Assembly (NCBI RefSeq): GCF_022436705.1 | Contig: NZ_JAKUHT010000014.1 | Coordinates: forward strand, 35,775 to 99,774 | DNA length: 64,000 nucleotides | DNA from: Nocardioides sp. CFH 31398 | GTDB lineage: Bacteria; Actinomycetota; Actinomycetes; Propionibacteriales; Nocardioidaceae | Direction of reading: 5' to 3' | Part shown: in pieces, positions 49,531 to 58,032 of the stretch | How positions within the stretch are numbered: the stretch's first letter is position 1 | Layout: each line of letters starts with the position of its first letter | Position numbers and translations under genes: made by a program | Notes under the pieces: generated by a model | What the model was told of the DNA's origin: nothing | Seen by the model: only the letters and a program-made list of their open reading frames with translations | Database searches by the model: none

Positions 49531-50928
49531 GTGCGGGTCGCGGTGGTCGGAGCGGGGATCGGCGGTCTCGTCGCCGCCCGGGACCTCGTGGCCGCCGGGC
49601 ACGACGTCACCGTCCTCGAGGCGTCGGACCGCCCCGGCGGGAAGCTGCGGCGGGCCGAGGTCGCCGGGGTCGGCGTCGACGTCGGCACCGAGGCGATGCT
49701 GCACCGGCGCCCGGAGGGGTCCGCCCTGGCCGCCGAGCTCGGCCTGGAGGTCGTGCACCCGACGCGCGCGTCGTCCCGCATCTGGACCCGCGGCGCCCTG
49801 CGCCCCCTGCCGCGATCGCTGATGGGCGTGCCACTCGACGTCGACGACCTGGCCGCGAGCGGCGTGCTGTCGCCCGCGGGCCTCGAGCGCGCCCGGGTGG
49901 AGCGCGTCGAGCCCTGGGACGGCGAGGACCTCGCCGTCGGCGAGCTCGTGGCCGCCCGCTTCGGCGACGAGGTCGTCGACCGCCTCGTCGAGCCGCTGCT
50001 CGGCGGCGTGTACGCCGGGCACGCCCGCCGCCTGTCGCTGCGGGCGACGGTGCCCGCGCTGGCCGACCTCGCCGCCCGCGGGCCGCTCGTCACCGAGTCC
50101 AACCGCGGCACCACCGCGGCCGCCGCCGGTGCCGGCGTCCCCGTCTTCGCGGGCCTGGCCGGCGGCATGACCACCCTGGTCGAGGCGCTCGCCGGCGACC
50201 TCCCGGTCCGGGTCGGCACGACCGTCCGCGCCCTCGGACGCACCCCGGACGGCTTCACGCTGACCCTTGGGCCCACCACGGACCTGGAGCGCCTCGACGT
50301 GGACGGCGTCGTCCTCGCCGTCCCGCCCGCCGCGGCCTCGCGGCTGCTCGGTGCGGTGGCACCCTCCGCGGCCGTCGAGCTCGGCGCGGTCGAGGCCGCC
50401 TCGACGGTCGTCGTCGCCCTGGCGTTCGCGGCCCGCGACCTGGCCGGCCTCCCGGGCTTCGACGGCGGCGCGGCCGGGTTCCTCGTCCCGCCCGTCGACG
50501 GGCGCCGCATCAAGGCCGCGACGTTCTCCTTCGCGAAGTGGGACCACGTCCGCGCCGCGGGGGCCGCGGCGGCGGACGGGGGCGTCGTCCACCTGCGCAC
50601 CTCGCTGGGCCGCCAGGGGGAGGAGGCCACGCTCCAGCGCGACGACGCCGAGCTCGTCGCGGACTCCCTCGCCGACCTCCGCGACGCCACCGGTCTCGAG
50701 GCCCGGCCGGTCGACGCCGTGGTGCAGCGGTGGGGCGGGGGCCTGCCGCAGTACGCCGTCGGCCACCTCGACCGCGTGGCGCGCATCCGGGCCGCCGTCG
50801 GCGAGGTCCCCGGACTCGTCGTCTGCGGCGCGGCGTACGACGGGGTCGGCGTGCCGGCCGTCATCGGCTCGGCCCACCGGGCGGCCGTTGAGCTCCACGA
50901 GGGCCTGCGCGGCAGAATGGGGCCATGA
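49531..50928 (+). CDS. hemY: Coproporphyrinogen/protoporphyrinogen oxidase (HemY/CgoX type)
   Basis: 465 residues from the GTG at 49531, where the protein opens directly into the FAD-binding [19 protein letters not shown] and the second acidic loop [13 protein letters not shown]. Later blocks are [45 protein letters not shown] and the C-terminal [22 protein letters not shown]. In actinobacteria such enzymes oxidise coproporphyrinogen III to coproporphyrin III. A CAGGCT hexamer lies 7 bp before the GTG, so the start may be leaderless. It overlaps hemQ by ATGA, tying two late steps of haem synthesis together. Confidence 0.93.
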   Translation: MRVAVVGAGIGGLVAARDLVAAGHDVTVLEASDRPGGKLRRAEVAGVGVDVGTEAMLHRRPEGSALAAELGLEVVHPTRASSRIWTRGALRPLPRSLMGVPLDVDDLAASGVLSPAGLERARVERVEPWDGEDLAVGELVAARFGDEVVDRLVEPLLGGVYAGHARRLSLRATVPALADLAARGPLVTESNRGTTAAAAGAGVPVFAGLAGGMTTLVEALAGDLPVRVGTTVRALGRTPDGFTLTLGPTTDLERLDVDGVVLAVPPAAASRLLGAVAPSAAVELGAVEAASTVVVALAFAARDLAGLPGFDGGAAGFLVPPVDGRRIKAATFSFAKWDHVRAAGAAAADGGVVHLRTSLGRQGEEATLQRDDAELVADSLADLRDATGLEARPVDAVVQRWGGGLPQYAVGHLDRVARIRAAVGEVPGLVVCGAAYDGVGVPAVIGSAHRAAVELHEGLRGRMGP

Positions 50929-51632
50929 GCGAGCAGACGAACGCGGCGAAGCTGAAGGAGATCAACGCCCTCACGCGCTACACGATGTGGTCGGTCTTCC
51001 GGCTGCGCGACGTCCTCGGCGACGCCGCGGACCGCGCCGGCGAGGCCGCCGAGGTCGAGAAGCTGCTCGCGGGCCTCGCGGAGGACGACGTCGTCGTCCG
51101 CGGCCTGTACGACGTCTCCGGCCTGCGCGCCGACGCCGACGTGATGGTGTGGTGGCACGCCGCCGACTCCGAGCAGCTCCAGTCGGCGTACCACCGCTTC
51201 CGCCGCACCGCCTTCGGCGCCCGCCTGGAGCCGGTGTGGTCGCAGATGGCGCTGCACCGCCCGGCCGAGTTCAACAAGTCGCACGTGCCCGCGTTCCTCG
51301 CCGGCGAGGAGCCCAAGCGGCACCTGTGCGTCTACCCGTTCGTGCGGTCCTACGAGTGGTACCTGCTGCCCGACGAGGAGCGCCGCGCCCTGCTCGCCGA
51401 GCACGGCAAGATGGCGCGCCCCTACCCCGACGTCCGCGCCAACACGGTGTCGTCGTTCGCCCTCGGCGACTACGAGTGGCTGCTGGCCTTCGAGGCCGAC
51501 GACCTCGGCCGCATCGTCGACCTCATGCGCGACCTCCGCGCCTCCGGCGCCCGCCGCCACGTCCGCGAGGAGATCCCCTTCTACACCGGGGCCCGCGTCG
51601 AGGTCGCCGACCTCGTCGACCGCCTGCCCTGA
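50925..51632 (+). CDS. hemQ: Coproheme decarboxylase (HemQ/ChdC)
   Basis: 235 residues, chlorite dismutase-like fold: [68 protein letters not shown], and [20 protein letters not shown] followed by LAEHGKMAR with the proximal His region and [19 protein letters not shown]. The WYLLP Tyr corresponds to the catalytic residue of ChdC. It converts Fe-coproporphyrin to protohaem, the last step of the coproporphyrin pathway. Coupled to hemY. The ferrochelatase gene is not in the window. A long hairpin begins at its stop codon. Confidence 0.96.
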   Translation: MSEQTNAAKLKEINALTRYTMWSVFRLRDVLGDAADRAGEAAEVEKLLAGLAEDDVVVRGLYDVSGLRADADVMVWWHAADSEQLQSAYHRFRRTAFGARLEPVWSQMALHRPAEFNKSHVPAFLAGEEPKRHLCVYPFVRSYEWYLLPDEERRALLAEHGKMARPYPDVRANTVSSFALGDYEWLLAFEADDLGRIVDLMRDLRASGARRHVREEIPFYTGARVEVADLVDRLP

Positions 51633-51706
51633 CCCGCCGCGACCGAGGAACGAGGTCGCGACGCGGGTCAGGTCGAGCGAGCCTGCGACCGAGCGGGCGA
51701 GGTCGC
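51631..51706. terminator. Long hairpin plus second hairpin between convergent genes
   Basis: GACCCGCCGCGACC (51631-51644) pairs with GGTCGCGACGCGGGTC (51654-51669) with a 2-base bulge. A second GCGACC...GGTCGC pair lies at 51685-51706. Together they form a bidirectional terminator candidate between hemQ and the convergent hydrolase gene; the shared GCGACCGAG and CGAGGTCGC parts suggest a duplicated element. Confidence 0.6.
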
Positions 51707-51754
51707 AAGGGCGGGTCGAGGCCCGGTGAGACGGGTGCCGGCCGGCGGCGGGGC

Positions 51755-53152
51755 TCAGCCTGACAGCTGCCGCGACACCCCGGAGCCGTAGCGGCGGGTC
51801 GGGTTGGACCCGATGGACCCGCGCTGCGGCGAGGACTTCCTCGCGTCGCTGGTCTTCTTCGCCGCCGAGGTCTTCTTCGCCGCGGCCGACTTCGTGGGCG
51901 CCGACTTCTTCGCCGCAGACGTCTTCTTGGCCGCCGCCGAGGTCTTCTTGGCCGTCGACTTCTTGGCCGTCGACTTCTTCGCCGCCGAGGTCTTCTTGGC
52001 CGTCGACTTCCTCGCCGAGGTCTTCTTCGCCGCGGTCTTCCTCGCCGGCGCCTCCCGCCCGCTGAACCGCTCGAACCAGTCGTCGAGGGAGCGCCAGGTG
52101 GTCGTGCGGGCGCCGCGGCCGGTGAGCATGCCGAGGTGGCCGCCGGGGACGATCTCGAAGTCGACGGTCTCGGCGCCGCGCAGCAGGCCCACCAGCGCCT
52201 TGACGGCGGCGACGGGGGCGATGCCGTCGTTCGCGCCGGCGTAGACCGCGACGGGCACCCTCACGTCGGCGAGCTCGATGGTGCGGTCGCCGAGCGTGAC
52301 GGAGCCGCGGCGGAGCTCGTTGGAGCGCACGAAGCGGTGGTAGAGCTGCCCGAAGCTGCGGCCCGGGTAGGCGTTCATGTTCGCCGTGAAGTGGTCGACG
52401 GCCTCGATCTGCGCCAGCCACTCGGTGTCGTCGAGGTGGGCGGCGATCGCGACCGGCTTGGTGACGAACTTCTGGAACGACGACATCTGGAACGCCCACC
52501 GGACGACGGGCTTCGGCGCGCCGCCGAGGAGCCGGTAGGCGCGGTCGATGACCCCGCCGCCGGCGAGGTTCAGCAGGGGTCGCAGCGGGGCGACCATCGG
52601 CACCAGGCGCGTGTCGACCGGGGTCGCGAGCACGCTCACCGAGGCGATCGGGAGGTCCTGGCCGTCGGCGGCGACGAGCAGGGAGAACAACCCGCCGAGG
52701 GACCAGCCGACGAGGTGCACGGGGCGCCCGCCGGCGTGCTCGGAGACCGCGCGGACGGCGGCCGGGACGACCTCGTCGACCCAGTGCTCGATGCCGAGGC
52801 TCCGGTTGCGGAAGGAGATCTGCCCGTACTCCACGACGTACGTCGGACGCCCGACGGTCACCAGGTGCTCCGCCAGGGAGCAGCCGCGGCGCAGGTCCCA
52901 GCACAGGCTGGGGGCGGCCAGGGGCGTGACCAGCAGGACGGGGTCGCCGGACTCGCGGACCGCCATCGGGCGGTAGTGGTGGACCTCGCGCAGCTCGCCC
53001 TCGTCGATCAGGGTCCGCGGCATGGGTCGCAGGTCGGCGAGCCCGCCGTACAGGACGGTGTGCGCGACGTTGCCCGCGCCGCGGACCACGGTGGAGAGCA
53101 CCTGGTCCGGCTGCAGGGGCTGGGGGACCAGGGGGACGGCGGGCAGCGCCAT
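51755..53152 (-). CDS. PHA synthase-related alpha/beta hydrolase with histone H1-like tail
   Basis: 465 residues. The first 355 resemble PhaC-like alpha/beta hydrolases: PVLLVTPLAAPSLCWDL, TYVVEYGQISFRNRSLGIEH, nucleophile motif LVGWSLGGLFSLLVA near residue 150, Asp in VYAGANDGIAPV and His in VPGGHLGML. The nucleophile is Ser, not the Cys of true PHA synthases, so it is a hydrolase or transferase. From about residue 370 a Lys/Ala/Ser/Thr-rich tail (KKTSAAKKSTAKKSTAKKTS and similar) continues for about 80 residues, like bacterial histone H1-type or PhaF tails, and may bind DNA or polyphosphate. It is coupled to otsA (TGATG overlap). Confidence 0.8.
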   Translation of the reverse strand: MALPAVPLVPQPLQPDQVLSTVVRGAGNVAHTVLYGGLADLRPMPRTLIDEGELREVHHYRPMAVRESGDPVLLVTPLAAPSLCWDLRRGCSLAEHLVTVGRPTYVVEYGQISFRNRSLGIEHWVDEVVPAAVRAVSEHAGGRPVHLVGWSLGGLFSLLVAADGQDLPIASVSVLATPVDTRLVPMVAPLRPLLNLAGGGVIDRAYRLLGGAPKPVVRWAFQMSSFQKFVTKPVAIAAHLDDTEWLAQIEAVDHFTANMNAYPGRSFGQLYHRFVRSNELRRGSVTLGDRTIELADVRVPVAVYAGANDGIAPVAAVKALVGLLRGAETVDFEIVPGGHLGMLTGRGARTTTWRSLDDWFERFSGREAPARKTAAKKTSARKSTAKKTSAAKKSTAKKSTAKKTSAAAKKTSAAKKSAPTKSAAAKKTSAAKKTSDARKSSPQRGSIGSNPTRRYGSGVSRQLSG

Positions 53153-54615
53153 CAGCTCTCGTCCCCCTCGTCGGCGCCGTCGCCGACCGGGCGCACGGTC
53201 TTGCCGTGGTCGGGCCGGGTGGCCGCGAGCTCGGCCAGGAAGCTGTCGGCCCAGCGGGTGACGTTCCGCTCCTTCACGGTCTTCCGCATCGCGCGCATGC
53301 GCCGGTTCAGCTCCTTCGGTTCAGCGTTGTGCGCCTCGCGCAGCGCCGCCTTCATGCCGTTGATGTCGTAGGGGTTGACCAGCCAGGCCTGCCGCAGCTC
53401 GTCGGCGGCGCCGGCGAACTCGGACAGCACCAGCGCGCCGTCCTCCTCGAGACGGCAGGCGACGTACTCCTTGGCCACGAGGTTCATGCCGTCCCGGAAC
53501 GGCGTCACCACCATCACGTCCGCCGCACGGTAGAGCGCCGCCATCTCCTCGCGCGGGTAGGAGGAGTGCAGGTAGGAGATGACGGGGCGGCCGATCTCGC
53601 CGAGGTCGCCGTTGATGCGCCCGACGAGGCGGTCGATGTCGTCGCGGAGGCGGCGGTACTGCTCCACCCGCTCGCGCGACGGCGTCGCGACCTGCACGAA
53701 CACCGAGTCACGCACCGACAGGTGCTCGTCGCGGACCAGCTCGGAGAAGGCGCGCAGCCGGGCGTAGATGCCCTTCGTGTAGTCGAGGCGGTCGATGCCG
53801 AGGAAGATGGTCCTCGGGTTGCCGAGCGCCTCGCGGATCTCCTTGGCGCGCTGGGCCACCGGCTCGGACGCGGCCAGCTCCTCGAAGCCCTCGGTGTCGA
53901 TGGAGATGGGGAAGGCGGCGGCCTTCACCGTCCGGCCGTCGGGCAGGTAGACGAGGTCGCGGTGCGTCTTGTGGCCGACCCGCTGGCGCACCAGGCGGAC
54001 GAAGTTCTGCGCGGCCCCCGGCAGCTGGAAGCCGATGAGGTCGGCACCGAGGAGGCCCTGGAGGATCTCGCGGCGCCACGGCAGCTGCTGGAAGAGCTCG
54101 CCGGGCGGGAAGGGGATGTGGAGGTAGAACCCGATCTTGAGGTCGGGGCGGGCCTCGCGGAGCATCTGCGGCACGAGCTGCATCTGGTAGTCCTGCACCC
54201 AGACGGTGGCGCCCTCGGCGGCGATCCTGGCGGCGCGGTCGGCGAAGCGCTGGTTGACCCGCACGTAGGAGTCCCACCACTCGCGGTGGAACTCCGGCTT
54301 GGCGACGAGGTCGTGGTACAGCGGCCACAGGGTGCCGTTGGAGAACCCCTCGTAGTGCTCCTCGATCTCCTCGGCGCTCAGCGACTCCGGGACGAGGGAG
54401 AGCCCGTCGGAGGTGAACGGCTTCATGCCGGTCTCGGTGCCTCCCGGCCACCCGATCCAGGCGCCGTCGTTCGCCCGCATCACGGGTTCGAGGGCCGTCA
54501 CCAGCCCGCCGGGGGAGGTTCGCCAGGACTTGCTCCCGTCCGCTTCCTCGACACGGTCAACGGGCAGGCGGTTGGCCACGATCACGAGGTCCGCCGAGCG
54601 GTTCTTCAGGGCCAC
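53152..54615 (-). CDS. otsA: Trehalose-6-phosphate synthase
   Basis: 487 residues, GT20 family: [11 protein letters not shown] at the N-terminus, [91 protein letters not shown] and [16 protein letters not shown] with the nucleotide-sugar contacts. It makes trehalose 6-phosphate from a nucleotide glucose and glucose 6-phosphate. The GTG start at 54615 has TAGGGT exactly 6 bp upstream and no ribosome binding site. OtsB is encoded 1 kb away on the other strand. The stop overlaps the next gene's ATG. Confidence 0.97.
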   Translation of the reverse strand: MALKNRSADLVIVANRLPVDRVEEADGSKSWRTSPGGLVTALEPVMRANDGAWIGWPGGTETGMKPFTSDGLSLVPESLSAEEIEEHYEGFSNGTLWPLYHDLVAKPEFHREWWDSYVRVNQRFADRAARIAAEGATVWVQDYQMQLVPQMLREARPDLKIGFYLHIPFPPGELFQQLPWRREILQGLLGADLIGFQLPGAAQNFVRLVRQRVGHKTHRDLVYLPDGRTVKAAAFPISIDTEGFEELAASEPVAQRAKEIREALGNPRTIFLGIDRLDYTKGIYARLRAFSELVRDEHLSVRDSVFVQVATPSRERVEQYRRLRDDIDRLVGRINGDLGEIGRPVISYLHSSYPREEMAALYRAADVMVVTPFRDGMNLVAKEYVACRLEEDGALVLSEFAGAADELRQAWLVNPYDINGMKAALREAHNAEPKELNRRMRAMRKTVKERNVTRWADSFLAELAATRPDHGKTVRPVGDGADEGDES

Positions 54616-54621
54616 GTCGCG

Positions 54622-54627
54622 ACCCTA
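54622..54627 (-). promoter_or_regulatory. -10 TAGGGT of otsA
   Basis: TAGGGT ends 6 bp before the GTG at 54615; a leaderless transcript is likely. Confidence 0.55.
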
Positions 54628-54684
54628 TCCGGCGTGTCGACCCGCCACGCCGTCCGGCGAACGACAGCGGTGTGATTCTCGGGC

Positions 54685-54690
54685 TACAGT
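54685..54690 (+). promoter_or_regulatory. -10 TACAGT of the DUF3263 gene
   Basis: TACAGT ends 6 bp before the ATG at 54697; a leaderless transcript is likely. It is divergent from the otsA promoter, 57 bp away. Confidence 0.55.
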
Positions 54691-54696
54691 GCCGCC

Positions 54697-54987
54697 ATGA
54701 CCGCTGCCTCCGACGTCGCCCCCGACCAGCCGGAGCCCGGACTCTCCGAGCGTGACCGGGCGATCCTCGCCTTCGAGCGCCAGTGGTGGAAGTACGCCGG
54801 CGCCAAGGAGCAGGCGGTCCGCGAGGCGTTCGACATGTCCGCCACGCGGTACTACCAGGTCCTGAACGCCCTCATCGACAGCCCGGACGCGCTCGCCGAG
54901 GACCCGCTCCTCGTCCGTCGTCTGCGGCGTCTCCGCTCGGCCCGCCAGCGTCAGCGCTCGGCCCGACGCCTCGGCTTCGAGGTCTGA
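54697..54987 (+). CDS. DUF3263 family small protein
   Basis: 96 residues. The family core is obvious: LSERDRAILAFERQWWKYAG, KEQAVREAFDMSATRYYQVL, NALIDSPDALAEDPLLVRRL, followed by a basic tail. The middle looks like a helix-turn-helix, so a DNA-binding or regulatory role is plausible but not shown. It is actinobacteria-specific and typically next to a LytR_C protein, as here (stop and start overlap as TGATG). Confidence 0.92.
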   Translation: MTAASDVAPDQPEPGLSERDRAILAFERQWWKYAGAKEQAVREAFDMSATRYYQVLNALIDSPDALAEDPLLVRRLRRLRSARQRQRSARRLGFEV

Positions 54988-55508
54988 TGCCCGGCCGCCG
55001 GGTGGACCGCGCGCGGGACGAGCGCGGCGTCGCCTTCCCGTCGCCGCTGGTGATGCTGAGCATCGTCGCGGTCGCGATGGCCGGCCTCGCCTTCCTGGTC
55101 ACCTCGGGTGACGAGCCCGCCGACGAGGCCCGGGTCGTGACGTCGACGCCGTCCGCCACCCCGACCCCCGAGCGGACGCAGGAGTCGAAGCCGCGGCGCT
55201 CGCCGAAGCCCTCGCCGTCCCCGACCCCGGTCGAGCGCGGCGACGTGTTCGTCGAGGTCTACAACAACTCGGGGATCACCGGGCTCGCCGCCGGCTTCTC
55301 CGAGACCGCGACGGCCGCCGGCTGGCAGGTCGTGGGCTCCGACAACTGGGTCGGCACCATCCCGTCGTCCACGGTCTACTACCCGCCCCGTCTGGAGCGG
55401 GAGGCCGAGACGCTGGCCCGGGACCTGGGGATCAGCCGCCTGATGCCCGCGGTCGCACCCATGCGCTTCGACCGCCTCACCGTGATCCTCACGGGCGACG
55501 TCACCTAG
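54987..55508 (+). CDS. Membrane-anchored LytR C-terminal domain protein
   Basis: 173 residues. One N-terminal membrane segment (LVMLSIVAVAMAGLAFLVTS) is followed by a Pro/Ser/Thr/Lys linker (SPKPSPSPTPVERGD) and a LytR_C domain: VFVEVYNNSGITGLAAGFSE, VGSDNWVGTIPSSTVYYPPR and LARDLGISRLMPAVAPMRFD ending VILTGDVT. The domain is extracytoplasmic and is also found at the ends of LytR-CpsA-Psr enzymes that attach polymers to peptidoglycan; the separate form has no known catalytic role. It is coupled to DUF3263, an arrangement conserved in many actinobacteria. Confidence 0.92.
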   Translation: MPGRRVDRARDERGVAFPSPLVMLSIVAVAMAGLAFLVTSGDEPADEARVVTSTPSATPTPERTQESKPRRSPKPSPSPTPVERGDVFVEVYNNSGITGLAAGFSETATAAGWQVVGSDNWVGTIPSSTVYYPPRLEREAETLARDLGISRLMPAVAPMRFDRLTVILTGDVT

Positions 55509-55580
55509 ATCACGTCGGCAGGGGTCCACCGGCGCCGGTTTCGCCGCCGGTGCACGGTCGTTCCGTGGCAGGCTCCTGCC

Positions 55581-56450
55581 ATGGAGTTCACCTCCCCTGC
55601 CGGCGAGCAGCAGTACGCCGCGCTCGTGCGCGCCTCGGCGGACCTGCTCGTCTGCCTCGACTTCGACGGCGTCCTCGCGCCGATCGTGGAGGACCCCAGC
55701 GAGGCCCACGTGCACCCCGACGCCGGTGACGCGCTCGTCGCCCTGTCGGAGGTCTGCCGCGCCATCGCGGTGGTGACGGGGCGGCCCGCGCGGCAGGCGA
55801 TCGAGCTCGGCGGGCTCGAGGAGGTCGGCGAGGCCATGGAGGAGCGGGGCCGCACCCTGTACCTCCGCGGGCAGTACGGCAACGAGCGGTGGGACTCGGG
55901 GTCCCGCCGCGTGCACTCGCCGAGGCCGCCCGCGGGACTGGCCCGGTTCGAGGCCGAGCTGCCCGTCCTCCTGCGCGAGCACGACGCCGCCGACGCCTTC
56001 GTGGAGGACAAGGTGCTCGCCGTCGGCGTCCACACCCGGCGCCTGCCCGACCCGGACGCCGCTCTCGAGCGGCTCCGCGGGCCCGTCGCCGCGCTCGCCG
56101 CCAGGCACGACCTCGCCGTCGAGCCCGGCCGGCAGGTCCTGGAGGTCCGCGCCCCGGGCGCCGACAAGGGGGCCGCCGTCCGCGAGCTGCTGGAGCAGAC
56201 CGGCGCGGGCGCCGTCCTGTTCGCCGGCGACGACCTCGGCGACGTCGCGGCGTTCGACGCCGTCGCCGAGCTGCGCGAGTCCGCGGCCCGTCACGGCACC
56301 CCCCTGCCCGGCCTGCTCGTCGCCTCGGCGTCCGAGGCCACCCCCGTGCCCGAGCTCGTCTCCCGCGCCGACGTCGTCGTCGACGGCCCCGACGGGGTCC
56401 TCGCGCTCCTGCGCCTCCTCGTGGACGACGCAGCCGGCGCCCGTCTCTGA
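55581..56450 (+). CDS. otsB: Trehalose-6-phosphate phosphatase
   Basis: 289 residues, HAD superfamily. Motif I is LVCLDFDGVLAPIVEDP with the nucleophile Asp, motif II is AVVTGRPARQA, QYGNERWDSGS is the family's substrate region, and motif IV is VLFAGDDLGDVAAFDAV. It dephosphorylates trehalose 6-phosphate from OtsA. A CAGGCT hexamer lies 6 bp before the ATG and there is no ribosome binding site. Unusually it is separated from otsA by the DUF3263/LytR_C pair and lies on the opposite strand. Confidence 0.95.
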   Translation: MEFTSPAGEQQYAALVRASADLLVCLDFDGVLAPIVEDPSEAHVHPDAGDALVALSEVCRAIAVVTGRPARQAIELGGLEEVGEAMEERGRTLYLRGQYGNERWDSGSRRVHSPRPPAGLARFEAELPVLLREHDAADAFVEDKVLAVGVHTRRLPDPDAALERLRGPVAALAARHDLAVEPGRQVLEVRAPGADKGAAVRELLEQTGAGAVLFAGDDLGDVAAFDAVAELRESAARHGTPLPGLLVASASEATPVPELVSRADVVVDGPDGVLALLRLLVDDAAGARL

Positions 56451-56536
56451 CGCGGACGCCGGGCCGCTCGTCTCATCATCCGGACGCGTGGTCCACATTC
56501 CGGGACCCCGATGTGCGTCACCCGGAAGGGGCTGCG

Positions 56537-56542
56537 TACGGT
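56537..56542 (+). promoter_or_regulatory. -10 TACGGT for the riboswitch transcript
   Basis: TACGGT places the expected transcription start at about 56549, directly before the first riboswitch helix at 56551. No clear -35 is visible. Confidence 0.55.
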
Positions 56543-56550
56543 GTGGGTTG

Positions 56551-56684
56551 CTCATCACGAGGGACTGAGGGAACGGCCCGTCGACGTCCCGGCAACCACC
56601 GCCACCCACGCCGTCCAGAGGCGTGCGAAGGCCGGAGAGGTGCCAATTCCGGCCCGCGGCGAGAGACGTCCCGGGGAAGATGAG
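56551..56684 (+). promoter_or_regulatory. SAM riboswitch (S-box class)
   Basis: The conserved S-box blocks are all in order: CTCATC (P1 5' strand), ACGAG, GACTGAGGGAACGGCCC, CCCGGCAACC, GGTGCCAATTCC, CGGCGAGAGACG, and GGGGAAGATGAG closing P1 (GATGAG at 56679-56684 pairs with CTCATC at 56551-56556). The ribosome binding site GGAGGAGG begins next to the P1 3' strand and the ATG follows at 56696, so SAM binding probably blocks translation. No intrinsic terminator is visible. Confidence 0.9.
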
Positions 56685-56695
56685 GAGGAGGATCC

Positions 56696-57994
56696 ATGAG
56701 CGCCCCCGTCGTCGAGGTCACCGACGCCCCCCAGTCCGCCGCCACCCCCGCCGGCGCCACGCTGCGCGAGGGCGCCTTCGGGCCGGCCCGCTGCCTCGCG
56801 TGTCGCGAGTGCGGCGCCGAGGTCGAGCTGGGCCCGCAGTACGCCTGTCCGGAGTGCTTCGGCCCCCTCGAGGTGGCCTACGAGTTCGGCACGGTCACCC
56901 GCGAGGAGATCGAGGCCGGGCCCCGCAACATCTGGCGCTACAAGTCGTTGCTGCCGGTCCCCACCGACATCGAGAGCAGCCCCAACACCGAGCCGGGCTT
57001 CACCCGGCTGCTCAAGGCGGACAACCTCGCCGCCGAGCTGGGCCTGTCGAGCCTGTGGGTCAAGGACGACTCCACGAACCCGACCAACTCCTTCAAGGAC
57101 CGCGTCGTCGCCTGCGCGCTGAGCGCCGCCCGCGAGTTCGGCTCGACCGTGTTCGCCTGCCCCTCGACGGGCAACCTCGCGAACGCCGTCGCCGCCGCGG
57201 GCGCCCGCGCCGGCATGAAGACCGTCGTCTTCATCCCCAGCAACCTGGAGAAGCCCAAGCAGGTGAACTCGGCGGTCTACACGGACTCGCTCGTCGCCGT
57301 CGACGGCAACTACGACGACGTCAACCGCCTCGCCTCCGAGATCGCGGGCGAGGAGGACGGCTGGGCGTTCGTGAACGTCAACGTCCGCCCCTACTACGCC
57401 GAGGGCTCCAAGACGCTCGGCTACGAGATCGCCGAGCAGCTCGGCTGGCGCCTGCCCGACCAGATCGTCATCCCCGTCGCCTCCGGCTCGCAGCTGACGA
57501 AGGTCGACAAGGCCTTCCGCGAGCTGATCGCCCTCGGCCTCGTCGAGGACAAGGAGTACCGCGTCTTCGGCGCGCAGGCGACCGGCTGCTCGCCGGTGTC
57601 GGTGGCCTACAAGGCCGGCACGGACGTCGTCCGCCCCGTCAAGCCGGACACCATCGCCAAGTCGCTGGCCATCGGCAACCCGGCCGACGCCGTCTACGTG
57701 CTCGACGTCTGCAAGCGGACGAACGGCGCCGTCGAGGACGTCACCGACGACGAGATCCGCGAGGGCATCCTGCTGCTCGCCCGCAACGAGGGGATCTTCA
57801 CCGAGACCGCGGGCGGCACCACCACGGCCGTCCTGAAGAAGCTCGTCGAGACCGGCCAGCTCGACACCGAGCTCGAGACCGTCATCATCAACACCGGCAT
57901 GGGCCTGAAGACCCTCGACGCGGTCGCCGACCGGGTCGGGCCCGCCGCCACCATCGAGCCGACGTACGCCGCCTTCTCGGCGACCGGCATCTGA
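56696..57994 (+). CDS. Threonine synthase-family PLP enzyme under SAM control
   Basis: 432 residues. An N-terminal Cys-rich knuckle (Cys33, 36, 39, 51 and 54) is followed by a fold-type II PLP domain: VKDDSTNPTNSFKDR with PLP Lys134, CPSTGNLANAVAAAGARAG, GYEIAEQLGWRLPDQIVIPV, GSQLTKVDKAFREL, TGCSPVSVAY and FTETAGGTTTAVLKKLVETG. This is the longer threonine synthase type, which acts on O-phosphohomoserine. Two things argue that the acceptor may be sulfur rather than water: a SAM riboswitch controls it, and a CysO-like sulfur carrier is the next gene (38 bp). No hom or thrB gene is nearby. A homocysteine synthase role is inference; threonine synthase remains the conservative call. Confidence 0.9.
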   Translation: MSAPVVEVTDAPQSAATPAGATLREGAFGPARCLACRECGAEVELGPQYACPECFGPLEVAYEFGTVTREEIEAGPRNIWRYKSLLPVPTDIESSPNTEPGFTRLLKADNLAAELGLSSLWVKDDSTNPTNSFKDRVVACALSAAREFGSTVFACPSTGNLANAVAAAGARAGMKTVVFIPSNLEKPKQVNSAVYTDSLVAVDGNYDDVNRLASEIAGEEDGWAFVNVNVRPYYAEGSKTLGYEIAEQLGWRLPDQIVIPVASGSQLTKVDKAFRELIALGLVEDKEYRVFGAQATGCSPVSVAYKAGTDVVRPVKPDTIAKSLAIGNPADAVYVLDVCKRTNGAVEDVTDDEIREGILLLARNEGIFTETAGGTTTAVLKKLVETGQLDTELETVIINTGMGLKTLDAVADRVGPAATIEPTYAAFSATGI

Positions 57995-58032
57995 GCCCAC
58001 CAACCCCGTACGCCACCCAGCGAGGAGACGAG

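Noticed and set aside
49275..52904. Long minus-strand open frame opposite hemY and hemQ
   Set aside because: It mirrors well-recognised haem genes and has Arg/Pro/Ser-rich composition with no recognisable domain across that part.
51755..53152. True PHA synthase (PhaC)
   Set aside because: The nucleophile in the lipase box is Ser, where PHA synthases need Cys.
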